This document shows positions 16,146 through 23,847 of a DNA stretch of 64,000 nucleotides, in pieces. The notes beneath the pieces are model-generated. The model was not told the origin of the DNA. It saw only the letters and a list, made by a program, of their open reading frames with translations, and ran no database searches. The position numbers and the translations under genes are program-made. Position 1 is the stretch's first letter, and the number at the start of each line of letters is the position of its first letter. Source of the DNA: UQRS01 sp050946935. Lineage in GTDB: Bacteria > Bacillota > Clostridia > Oscillospirales > Acutalibacteraceae. Location: positions 1 through 64,000 of the forward strand of contig JBMNVR010000013.1 in the NCBI GenBank assembly GCA_050946935.1, in the 5' to 3' direction.

Positions 16146-16198
16146 AGCTTTTTCCCGCGGCGGTTCCTCCTTCTTTTTGATTCACCGCCGCGATTGCA

Positions 16199-16246
16199 GC
16201 CCGGCTCTTTGGATGAAAATCCAAAGAGCCGGGCTTTTCTTGTTTT
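16199..16246 (+). terminator. Terminator of the giant glycosidase gene
   Basis: A perfect 16-bp stem (16199-16214 with 16219-16234) with a GAAA loop is followed by TTTTCTTGTTTT, about 55 bp after the stop. Between here and 16454 I see no gene. Confidence 0.9.
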
Positions 16247-16454
16247 ATACGTTGGGGCCGGACGTGTCGGCTTTTTTATCCGGTGGTTTCGTTTTGGGAG
16301 AATGCTTTCGTCCGGGATGGTAGATAATAAAAATCGTCCGGAACCTTTCACATTTCATGAAAACGGGTGCCCATCGGATAGAGCAACAGGTTGGGTCGAG
16401 TATGGTGTGCCGCCGCGTCCACAGGATGGAGGAAGTCCCCGGCATCCCGGGAAG

Positions 16455-16492
16455 ATAAAAACGCTCCCGCCCGATTGGGCGAGAGCGTTCTA
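16455..16492 (-). terminator. Terminator of rplM-rpsI
   Basis: On the minus strand, AACGCTC-T-CGCCC and GGGCG-G-GAGCGTT pair around AATC and are followed by TTTTATC, 16 bp past the rpsI stop. Confidence 0.85.
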
Positions 16493-16507
16493 TATAGGAA
16501 TGCAATG

Positions 16508-16906
16508 TTATCTCTTGGAGAACTGGGGAGCGCGGCGGGCGCCTTTGAGTCCGTATTTCTTCCGCTCTTTCATTCTCGGATCGCGGGTCAGAAGGCCGGC
16601 TTTCTTCAGTGCGGGACGGAGCGTCTCGTCGTACTGCAGAAGGGCGCGGGCCAAACCGTGACGGATTGCGCCGGCCTGGCCGGTTACGCCGCCGCCGGTC
16701 ACGCGGCAGACAATGTCAAATTTGCTGTCGGTGCCGGTCAGAGTCATCGGCTGGCGGACGATGAGCTTCAAAGTTTCCAATCCGAAGTAGTCGTCAATAT
16801 CCCGGTTGTTGATGGTGATCTTGCCGGTGCCGTTGTATACGCGGACACGGGCGACAGAGCTTTTCCGTCTGCCGGTGCCGTAGAAATAAGGTTTTCCTTC
16901 AAACAT
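16508..16906 (-). CDS. rpsI: 30S ribosomal protein S9
   Basis: The 132-aa protein has the full S9 pattern: YFYGTGRRKSSVARVR at the start, TINNRDIDDYFG, VTGGGVTGQAGAIRHGLARAL, and the basic C-terminal tail KKYGLKGARRAPQFSKR that reaches the decoding centre. It is a component of the small-subunit head. It lies 20 bp downstream of rplM, the universal pairing, and is closed by the terminator at 16455-16492. Confidence 0.97.
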   Translation of the reverse strand: MFEGKPYFYGTGRRKSSVARVRVYNGTGKITINNRDIDDYFGLETLKLIVRQPMTLTGTDSKFDIVCRVTGGGVTGQAGAIRHGLARALLQYDETLRPALKKAGLLTRDPRMKERKKYGLKGARRAPQFSKR

Positions 16907-16926
16907 ACTTTTCTGCCTCCTTCCGA

Positions 16927-17355
16927 TTACAGCTCGAGCGTTTCGGGCTTCTGCGCGGCGTGCTTATGCTCGCTGCCCTTATAGACATGCAGGCGGGTGA
17001 GCGCCTTACGGCCGATGGTGGTGTCAGGAACCATACCCTTGACTGCCAGTTCCACGGCCAGCTCGGGCCGGGTGGCCATCAGAGTGGCGTATTTGGTCTC
17101 CTTCAAACCGCCGACGTAACCGGTGTGGCGGCGATAGAACTTCTTGTTCAGCTTGTCGCCGGTCAGTTCGACCTTTTCCGCGTTGATGATGATGACGTGG
17201 TCACCGCAGTCAACGTGAGGGGTGAATTCCGGCTTTACCTTGCCGCGAAGCAGGTTTGCGGCCGTGACCGCAAGGCGGCCGAGCCGTTTGCCCGAAGCGT
17301 CCAGCACATACCATTTGCGCTGAATCTCGCTGGGTTTTGCCATGTATGTGGACAT
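16927..17355 (-). CDS. rplM: 50S ribosomal protein L13
   Basis: The 142-aa protein starts at ATG 17355, 7 bp after GGAGGTATCATT; a longer upstream frame lacks support. It shows the L13 landmarks WYVLDASGKRLGRLA, HVDCGDHVIIINAEKV, KFYRRHTGYVGGLKE and VKGMVPDTTIGRKAL. L13 is an early-assembling large-subunit protein. First gene of the rplM-rpsI operon, driven by the promoter at 17396-17424. Confidence 0.97.
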   Translation of the reverse strand: MSTYMAKPSEIQRKWYVLDASGKRLGRLAVTAANLLRGKVKPEFTPHVDCGDHVIIINAEKVELTGDKLNKKFYRRHTGYVGGLKETKYATLMATRPELAVELAVKGMVPDTTIGRKALTRLHVYKGSEHKHAAQKPETLEL

Positions 17356-17395
17356 AATGATACCTCCAAATCCTTTTGCTTTTCGTGCGGGAGTT

Positions 17396-17424
17396 ATGAT
17401 ACCACACCCGGCCACGCTTGTCAA
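17396..17424 (-). promoter_or_regulatory. Strong sigma-A promoter of rplM-rpsI
   Basis: On the minus strand TTGACA and TATCAT are separated by exactly 17 bp, about 40 bp upstream of the rplM start. The leader is short (about 33 nt), leaving little room for a ribosomal-protein leader structure. The gap up to 17691 contains only this promoter and AT-rich DNA before the cohesin gene. Confidence 0.85.
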
Positions 17425-17691
17425 TATCATTTTTTCATTTTTTTAATTCTCAGATGAAAAGCTTCTGCTTTCGCTTGTTTTCTTTAAAAATCTCCCGATT
17501 TCGAAAAAATGATTTTTGAATATGCTGCGTGCTTTTCTGGTGCTTGACGATGAAATATATGGGATAAATGTGATTTGCACTAAAATATCCCGATCGGAAT
17601 TAGGCAGTTTAGCCATAGCATAAACATCCTTTTTATACTATACTAAATAACAAAGATTTCTTGGCATATTTTGAATGGGGGATAGCGAACC

Positions 17692-19284
17692 ATGAAAAGG
17701 TGGATCAGCATATTTTTGAGTATTGTTCTTGCTTTGTCCTGTTTGACAGCTTTGCAAGCGGCAGCGGCGGACTCGGCCGTTCTGGAGATTGGGACGGCTG
17801 CCGGAACCGGCGGCAGCCGAATTCGCGTACCGGTTTTACTGAAAAATGCCGATGCGCTGAAAAACCTCGGAAACGGAAATGTCTGTGGTATTGAGTTTGA
17901 TCTTGCTTACGATCAGGGTTTGGCCACTTTTGTCACGGTAGAGAGCGGCCTGACCACGGCCAATGCCCTGGGTGGGGCCGACGCATGGACGGTTGACAGC
18001 CGGGATTATGCGGGCAAAAACAAGGCGAAGATCATGCTCAGCGATCCCAGCAACAAGGGCTTTTCCGCTGCGGGAGATGTAGAGGTTGCGACTCTGGTTT
18101 TTGATCTTGCCGATGTCGGAGAAGAACATACTGTGTTGACGCTGACGCCGGAGATTGTCGACATCTGCGACAACGCGCCCCACAAGCTTGGGGATGCCGT
18201 GGAGGTAACTGCGGGTTCTGTTACCATTGCGAGGAAACAGTACGCGAAGCTTTCGGCTGAGTCTACGACCGCTTTTTCCGGACAGTGGGCGTCGGTTTTT
18301 CTGACCCTGGATAACGCACAGGCGCTGTCGTCCGACTGCAACGGCTCGGCGGCCGGGAACGGGACGCTGTGCGGGCTGGAGGTTGATCTGCAGTATGACA
18401 AGGAGAAGCTGCCTCGTGTTGTTGTGGATACGCAGCTTGCTTCTCCTGCCCAGGATGAAACCGGTAAAATTACACAGCGGAGTTGGAGCGCCGATGTCCA
18501 GCAGCAGACGGACGGAAGCGTTAAGCTGCTGATAGAGGATCCTGAACGGGTGGGCGTGGCTGCCGCGGATGAGATTGTGCTTTGTGAACTGCGCTTTCTT
18601 TTGGCGGAGGATCTCCCGGCGGGTACACAGCTTACCATAGAATTTACGCTGGTAGATATCTGCGATACGAATGCTAAGCAGTTAGGGGATTTTGTGCAGA
18701 CGGCGCCCTGTGCGATCACAGTGGAGGAGCAGACGGTTTCTGACGCGGCCGCGGCTGTGATCGGTAAAATCCAGCGGATCAGTAAGGTTACTTCTATTAA
18801 CGAGAAGACTGAAGTGCAGTCCGCGCGGCTGGCTTACGACCAGCTCAGCGAGGAGGAGAAGGCGCAGGTCACCAACTACGCCGACCTTCTTGCGGCGGAA
18901 GAGAAAATATCTGAGTTGGAGATTGCCAGGGCCAAAGAGCTGATCGCGGCGATCGGTGAGGTAACGCTTGAGAAAGAGGAGGCTGTTGCGGAGGCACGGG
19001 CATTTTTTGACACACTGAGCGAAGCGCAGAAAACGCAGCTTCAGTCTGAAAATGCGTCCCTGACCGCTGCGGAAGAACGGCTGAAGGAGTTGAAGGAGGT
19101 CACGCCGGGAGATGTGGACGGTGACGACAAGGTTACCGTTTCCGACGTGGTCGAGCTGCGCAAGCTGATTGTACAGGGAAGCTGGACCGAGCGGGAGTTT
19201 TCCGCCGGAAATCTGGACGCCACCGACCAAAACCTGACCGTATCGGATGTTGTGACGCTGCGCGCCCTGATTGTCGCCGGATAA
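17692..19284 (+). CDS. Secreted adaptor scaffoldin-like protein: two cohesin-like domains plus dockerin
   Basis: 530 aa. Signal peptide 1 to about 27. Two consecutive cohesin-like beta-sandwiches, about 28-181 and 182-347, each open with a strand ending in VPVLLKNA or VFLTLDNA, contain GIEFDLAYD or GLEVDLQYD, and end with a VDICDxxxxxLGD motif, the organisation of cohesin modules (scaffoldin receptors that bind dockerins). A helical stretch with two spacer repeats (350-465; AYDQLSEEEKAQVTNY) follows, then a type I dockerin (472-530) with GDVDGDDKVTVSDVVELR and NLTVSDVVTLR. There is no SLH, LPXTG or transmembrane anchor, so it could bridge enzyme dockerins to another, anchored cohesin elsewhere. 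Cohesin assignment is by pattern; binding is inferred. It stands alone between rplM and the dcw cluster. Confidence 0.75.
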   Translation: MKRWISIFLSIVLALSCLTALQAAAADSAVLEIGTAAGTGGSRIRVPVLLKNADALKNLGNGNVCGIEFDLAYDQGLATFVTVESGLTTANALGGADAWTVDSRDYAGKNKAKIMLSDPSNKGFSAAGDVEVATLVFDLADVGEEHTVLTLTPEIVDICDNAPHKLGDAVEVTAGSVTIARKQYAKLSAESTTAFSGQWASVFLTLDNAQALSSDCNGSAAGNGTLCGLEVDLQYDKEKLPRVVVDTQLASPAQDETGKITQRSWSADVQQQTDGSVKLLIEDPERVGVAAADEIVLCELRFLLAEDLPAGTQLTIEFTLVDICDTNAKQLGDFVQTAPCAITVEEQTVSDAAAAVIGKIQRISKVTSINEKTEVQSARLAYDQLSEEEKAQVTNYADLLAAEEKISELEIARAKELIAAIGEVTLEKEEAVAEARAFFDTLSEAQKTQLQSENASLTAAEERLKELKEVTPGDVDGDDKVTVSDVVELRKLIVQGSWTEREFSAGNLDATDQNLTVSDVVTLRALIVAG

Positions 19285-19353
19285 GTCTCTGCGGGCAAAA
19301 GAAGAGGAGACTGGGCGGCTTTTGCCCCATCGTTTTTGATCTAAACGGAATGA

Positions 19354-19391
19354 AAAAGAACGACTGTTTTTTGAACAGCCGTTCTTTTTTT
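19354..19391 (+). terminator. Terminator of the cohesin/dockerin gene
   Basis: AAAGAACG-A-CTGTT pairs with AACAG-C-CGTTCTTT and runs into a T-tract, about 70 bp past the stop. It isolates the gene from the dcw operon. Confidence 0.85.
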
Positions 19392-19487
19392 GTGTTCCTT
19401 GGTCAACAGGTTACAAGATATAGTGGCACCAATATGCTGATTGCACAATTCGGGGAAAAAAGTTTTTGGATTTTTATGTAAACCCTC

Positions 19488-19516
19488 TTGCAATTCCCTT
19501 TTTGCCCTATTATAAT
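19488..19516 (+). promoter_or_regulatory. Promoter of the mraZ-led dcw operon
   Basis: TTGCAA (19488-19493), a 17-bp spacer and a perfect TATAAT (19511-19516) sit directly before the MraZ repeat cluster. Confidence 0.85.
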
Positions 19517-19522
19517 AAATCC

Positions 19523-19588
19523 GGTGGCTTAAAGTGGCTTATAAATCCATAAATTTGGCTAAAAGTGGATGAAAAATTCCAAAATGGG
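19523..19588 (+). promoter_or_regulatory. MraZ operator: phased TGG repeats
   Basis: (G/A)GTGGCTT at 19523 and 19533, TTTGGCTA at 19554, AAGTGGAT at 19564 and ATGGGCA at 19584 give TGG cores at 19525, 19535, 19556, 19566 and 19585, mostly on a 10-bp helical phase. MraZ is known to bind such tandem direct repeats and repress its own operon. Position right after the -10 fits repression by blocking RNA polymerase. Confidence 0.75.
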
Positions 19589-19611
19589 CAAAAATAAGGA
19601 GGTGAGCAGCA

Positions 19612-20034
19612 GTGTACGGAACCTATGCGCATACGATGGATAAGAAGGGTCGCCTCTTTATCCCCGCCAAGCTTCGGGAGAAAATGGGGGACAAGCTGAT
19701 CGTTTGCAAGGGGCTCGACGGAAACTGCTGCCTTTCGGTCTATTCTGAAGAGGAATGGAACAAACTGACCGATAAGATCAAAGCCCTGCCCAAATCCCGT
19801 GCCAGAAAGCTGGAACTTTTTCTGTATCCCAGCGCCAGCGATTTGGAATGCGATGCCACCGGACGGGTGATTATTCCGCAAATTTTGCGGGACTACGCCG
19901 GGCTGGAGAAAAACGTCTCGATCATCGGACTTTCGGATCATGCCGAAATCTGGGACGAGAGCCGCTTCTCGGGTGAACAGGAGGCGACTACGCCTGAATC
20001 CATCGCAAAATTGATGGAGGAGATTGACTTCTGA
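19612..20034 (+). CDS. mraZ: Transcriptional regulator MraZ
   Basis: The 140-aa protein starts at GTG 19612 behind AAGGAGGTGAGC. It carries the two AbrB/SpoVT-like DNA-binding halves of MraZ: YAHTMDKKGRLFIPAKLRE near the N-terminus and DATGRVIIPQILRDYAGL in the second half. MraZ forms a ring-shaped oligomer that represses the division/wall operon by binding repeated TGG sites, which are present just upstream. Its stop overlaps the rsmH start (TGATG). Confidence 0.97.
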   Translation: MYGTYAHTMDKKGRLFIPAKLREKMGDKLIVCKGLDGNCCLSVYSEEEWNKLTDKIKALPKSRARKLELFLYPSASDLECDATGRVIIPQILRDYAGLEKNVSIIGLSDHAEIWDESRFSGEQEATTPESIAKLMEEIDF

Positions 20035-20960
20035 TGGAATTTGTCCACAAGCCTGTATTATTAAAGGAAGTGCTGGAGATTCTTGCAATCCGGCCGGACG
20101 GCGTTTATGTCGACGGCACGGCCGGCGGGGCTGGCCATTCTAGGGAGATCGCCGCGCGTCTGACCGACGGGGGGCGGCTGATCGCCCTCGACCGCGATCC
20201 CGACGCGGTGCAAACGGCCTCTGAACGGCTGAGAGCCTATCCCGCCACGGTGGTGCAGAGCAATTATTGCGAGATGGATAAGGTTTTGCAAGACCTTGGC
20301 GTTTCCGGCGCGGATGGAATTTTGCTGGATCTTGGGGTTTCTTCTTTTCAGCTTGATAACACCGAACGGGGCTTTTCCTATCACGGGGATGCGCCGCTCG
20401 ATATGCGGATGAGCAAAACCGGCATTTCAGCCGCCGACCTGGTGGCGACCCTGTCGGCCGAGGAGCTGGCGCGGATCTTTCGGGACTACGGTGAAGAAAA
20501 GTTCGCCTTTCGGATTGCGAAAAATATTGTGTCCGCGCGGCAGACCGCGCCGATTACGACCACCGCCGGGCTGTGCGAGGTGATCGCCCGCTCGGTGCCC
20601 GCCGCGGCAAAGCGGGACGGCCATCCGGCGCGCCGCTGCTTTCAGGCGCTGCGCATCGCCGTGAATGGGGAGATGGAGAGTCTCTCAACCGGGCTGGATC
20701 GCGCCTTCGACTGCCTGAACCCCGGCGGGATACTGGCGGTCATCACCTTCCACTCGCTGGAGGATCGTATGGTTAAGCGGCGGTTTGCCGCCTTTTGCAA
20801 GGGGTGCGAGTGCCCGCCGGATTTCCCGGTCTGCGTCTGTGGAAAGACGCCGCGGGGAGAGCTGGCGCTGCGCAAATCCGTCGCCCCGTCGGAAGAAGAA
20901 GTGCAAAATAACCTCCGCAGCCGGAGCGCCAGGCTGCGCGCCGTGCGGAGGATCGGATAA
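20034..20960 (+). CDS. rsmH: 16S rRNA (cytosine1402-N4)-methyltransferase RsmH
   Basis: The 308-aa SAM-dependent enzyme modifies C1402 in the decoding centre. Landmarks are HKPVLLKEVLE, DGTAGGAGHS (SAM loop), LDRDPDAV, LLDLGVSSFQLD, RGFSYHGDAPLDMRM and VITFHSLEDRMVKR, all in the usual order. It overlaps mraZ by one base (translational coupling), the typical second gene of a Gram-positive dcw cluster. Confidence 0.97.
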   Translation: MEFVHKPVLLKEVLEILAIRPDGVYVDGTAGGAGHSREIAARLTDGGRLIALDRDPDAVQTASERLRAYPATVVQSNYCEMDKVLQDLGVSGADGILLDLGVSSFQLDNTERGFSYHGDAPLDMRMSKTGISAADLVATLSAEELARIFRDYGEEKFAFRIAKNIVSARQTAPITTTAGLCEVIARSVPAAAKRDGHPARRCFQALRIAVNGEMESLSTGLDRAFDCLNPGGILAVITFHSLEDRMVKRRFAAFCKGCECPPDFPVCVCGKTPRGELALRKSVAPSEEEVQNNLRSRSARLRAVRRIG

Positions 20961-20977
20961 AGAAAGCAGGGTCCGTC

Positions 20978-21463
20978 TTGAACAACATGAAGTATTATAC
21001 CGACAATCTGGCATATGATTACAATATGTTTCTGCCGAAGGAAAAGCGGCAGGAGGCGCCGGCTCGCCGTCGGATGCCTGACAATATCGTAAAAATGCCC
21101 GGGATTTCGGGAAAGGCGGGCGCTGTCCGCCAAAAGCGGGAGACGCGCAAGAACCGTACCTTTGCGATTTTCACCACCTTTCTGGTGGTGGCGATGGTTT
21201 GCAGCACCATCTTTATGCGGGTGCAGGTGACCGAGGTGGAATCTCAGCTCACGGCGGCCAATAAAGAACTCAGCGATCTGACCAATGAGCAGACCCGGCT
21301 TGAGATGGAGCTGGAGCGCAAGATCTCCTTCAGCAATGTCGAGGCGGCGGCCAAAGCCCTCGGGATGCAGAAGAAGGATAAGAACCAGGTTAACTATATC
21401 CATACCGGCGCGGAAAGCTGGGCCGAGGTAGTGGACGGGACGACCGTTGCTGAAAAGGAATAG
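20978..21463 (+). CDS. ftsL: FtsL-like cell division protein
   Basis: The 161-aa protein is a bitopic membrane protein: basic cytoplasmic N-terminus, one transmembrane helix (about residues 62-83, FAIFTTFLVVAMVCSTIFM), then a Leu-zipper-like coiled coil (VTEVESQLTAANKELSDLTN) outside. That layout and its place between rsmH and the penicillin-binding protein identify FtsL, which links the divisome subcomplexes. Start is TTG 20978, spaced 7 bp from AGGG; ATG 20987 is an alternative. Primary sequence is poorly conserved in this family. Confidence 0.8.
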   Translation: MNNMKYYTDNLAYDYNMFLPKEKRQEAPARRRMPDNIVKMPGISGKAGAVRQKRETRKNRTFAIFTTFLVVAMVCSTIFMRVQVTEVESQLTAANKELSDLTNEQTRLEMELERKISFSNVEAAAKALGMQKKDKNQVNYIHTGAESWAEVVDGTTVAEKE

Positions 21464-21513
21464 TCATGCGGCCGGCCGTTTTGGAATATGATTGAAAGTG
21501 AACATCTTACGGT

Positions 21514-21545
21514 ACGAGAGTTGATGCAATATTGACTCTCGTTTT
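21514..21545 (+). terminator. Attenuator-like hairpin between ftsL and spoVD
   Basis: ACGAGAGT pairs with ACTCTCGT (13-nt loop) and is followed by TTT. It lies in the 131-bp gap before the penicillin-binding protein gene, so it may partly terminate the upstream transcript. Confidence 0.5.
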
Positions 21546-21594
21546 ACCGCATTTAGAATCCGCTGTATTTTTGGCAGAAAGGGAGTGACAAGGC

Positions 21595-23811
21595 GTGGCA
21601 ACCGGACCAACCAAATCCATGTGGACACGGATGATGGCGATTATGCTGGTTCTGGTGATCGGATTTATGGGCGTTTCGATCGTCCGGCTGACCCAGCTCA
21701 TGGTTATCGACAGCGCCTTTTATCAGGAGAAGGCGTCAGAGCAGCAGCTATATGATACCGAACTGAGCCCGGAACGCGGCAATATTTATGACGCCAATCG
21801 GAACATCCTTGCTACCAGCGCCACTGTGTGGACGGTTTATATCACGCCCAACGACTTCGACGACGACGCCCAGCGGGAGAAGGTCGCCTCTGGTCTTTCG
21901 CAGATTCTCGGGATGGAATATGAGACCGTTTTGGGCTATGCGAAAAAGACCAGTTCTTATGTCATCGTCAAGAAAAAGGTGGAAAAAAGCCTTGCCGACC
22001 AGGTGCGGCAGTTTATCTCGGATGAATCGCTCGGCTCGGTGATCGGACTGGATGAGGCGACCAAGCGGTACTATCCCAACGACAATCTCGCCTCGGTCGT
22101 GCTCGGCTTTGTCGGGGATGACAACCAGGGTCTTTCGGGGATCGAATCTTATTATGAAACCGAGCTGAAAGGGGTGCCCGGCCGGGTGGTCGCGGCCAAA
22201 AACGCCCGCGGCGCCGATATGCCTTTCAGTTATGAGAAAAAGGTCGAGTCGACGCCCGGCAACTCGCTGGTGCTGACCATAGACTCCTATATTCAGCATG
22301 TAGCCGAAAAGTATCTGGAGCAGGCGGTTGCCGATAACTCGGTTACCGAGCGGGGCGTCTGTATCGTGATGGACGTGAACACCGGCGGCGTGCTGGCCAT
22401 GGCGGTCAAGGGGGATTTCAATCCCAACGATCCCTTCACCTTAACCGACCCCGCCGATCAGGAGGAGCTGGCCTCCCTGGCGGGGGAGGAGCGGCAGACC
22501 AAGCTGAGCGAACTGCTCAATCACCAGTGGCGGAACAAGGCGGTCTCTGATCCGTATGAGCCGGGATCGGTTTTCAAGATCATCACCGGCGCCGCCGCGC
22601 TGGAGGAGCACGCCACCGATTCGACCAAGAGCTATAGCTGTCCCGGATACATTGTGATCGCGGGTCAGCGGTATTCCTGCCACAAAACGACCGGCCATGG
22701 AACCGAGTCGCTTGAGCAGGCTTTCCAGAATTCCTGCAACCCGGTTTTTATCACGCTGGGCCAGTTGCTTGGCGTGTCGACCTTCTCCCACTATTTTGAC
22801 GCATTCGGCCTGACCCAGACGACCGGCATTGACCTGCCGGGAGAGGCCGGCTCGATTTATCATGCCGAGGCCAATATGGGGCTGGTCGAGCTGGCGTCGA
22901 CCTCCTTCGGTCAGACCTTTAAGGTAACTCCGATCCAGTTGATTACCGCAATCTCGGCGGCGGTCAACGGGGGGTATCTGGTGCAGCCGCATGTCGTAAG
23001 CCAGATCCTCGACGCTGATGGCAATGTCGTTAAAAATGTGGACACCGTGCAGAAGCGTCAGGTGATTTCCTCTGAGACCAGCGAAAAGCTCTGTGCTTTG
23101 CTGGAGGCGGTCGTGGACGGCGGCGGCGGGAAGAACGCCTATGTCGCGGGATACAGGATCGGCGGGAAAACCGGCACCTCTGAAAAGGTCGCCGACGAGC
23201 TGGCCGGTACCGGAGAGCGGTTGCGTATCTCCTCTTTCTGCGGAATTGCACCGACCGATGACCCGCAGGTTGCCGTGCTGGTGCTGCTTGACGAGCCGCA
23301 CGCCGCCAATGTGTATGGCGGTACCATTGCTGCGCCGGTCGGCGGGCAGGTGTTGGGAGATATTCTGCCCTATCTGGGCTATGAACCGAATTATACTGAA
23401 GAAGACATGATCATCAGCGTTAAGGTGCCGGGTGTCACCGGAAAAACGCTGAGCGAGGCCAAAGCCGCCCTCTCGGGCGAAAGCCTGACGACCCGGGTGG
23501 TCGGGAATGGCGATACCGTCCTTTCTCAAAGCCCGGGAGAGGGGCAATATGTCTCGGAAAACGGCGTGATTGTCCTGTATACCGACGACAGCAGCGAACA
23601 AAAAACGGCCACAGTGCCCGACTTTACCGGGCAGACGGTGTCGTCGGTCAACACGGCGGCCAAAAATGCCGGCGTCAACGTGGTGTTCTCGGGCAGCAGC
23701 CTGACCGCTTCGGGAGTGGTTGCTTATAAGCAAAGTGTGGAAAAGGGAACCGAGGTAGCTGCAGGCACCTCGATTACGGTCTATTTCCGCTCTGAGGACA
23801 ACTCGGACTGA
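21595..23811 (+). CDS. Class B penicillin-binding protein with PASTA domains (SpoVD/FtsI type)
   Basis: The 738-aa transpeptidase starts at GTG 21595 behind AAAGGGAG. It has an N-terminal membrane anchor (about residues 10-35), a dimerisation/pedestal domain (LSPERGNIYDANRN at the start), a transpeptidase domain with SxxK in GSVFK, SxN in NSCN and KTG in GGKTGTSEK, then two C-terminal PASTA repeats (about 605-660 and 668-735). It crosslinks peptidoglycan at the septum or in the spore cortex. Two such PBPs often exist in sporeformers, so FtsI/PBP2B versus SpoVD cannot be settled here; PASTA content and a tandem position before murE fit either. Confidence 0.93.
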   Translation: MATGPTKSMWTRMMAIMLVLVIGFMGVSIVRLTQLMVIDSAFYQEKASEQQLYDTELSPERGNIYDANRNILATSATVWTVYITPNDFDDDAQREKVASGLSQILGMEYETVLGYAKKTSSYVIVKKKVEKSLADQVRQFISDESLGSVIGLDEATKRYYPNDNLASVVLGFVGDDNQGLSGIESYYETELKGVPGRVVAAKNARGADMPFSYEKKVESTPGNSLVLTIDSYIQHVAEKYLEQAVADNSVTERGVCIVMDVNTGGVLAMAVKGDFNPNDPFTLTDPADQEELASLAGEERQTKLSELLNHQWRNKAVSDPYEPGSVFKIITGAAALEEHATDSTKSYSCPGYIVIAGQRYSCHKTTGHGTESLEQAFQNSCNPVFITLGQLLGVSTFSHYFDAFGLTQTTGIDLPGEAGSIYHAEANMGLVELASTSFGQTFKVTPIQLITAISAAVNGGYLVQPHVVSQILDADGNVVKNVDTVQKRQVISSETSEKLCALLEAVVDGGGGKNAYVAGYRIGGKTGTSEKVADELAGTGERLRISSFCGIAPTDDPQVAVLVLLDEPHAANVYGGTIAAPVGGQVLGDILPYLGYEPNYTEEDMIISVKVPGVTGKTLSEAKAALSGESLTTRVVGNGDTVLSQSPGEGQYVSENGVIVLYTDDSSEQKTATVPDFTGQTVSSVNTAAKNAGVNVVFSGSSLTASGVVAYKQSVEKGTEVAAGTSITVYFRSEDNSD

Positions 23812-23847
23812 CGGCGGTTCAGAAAAAGAAAAAGGGAGAAAGCAGAG

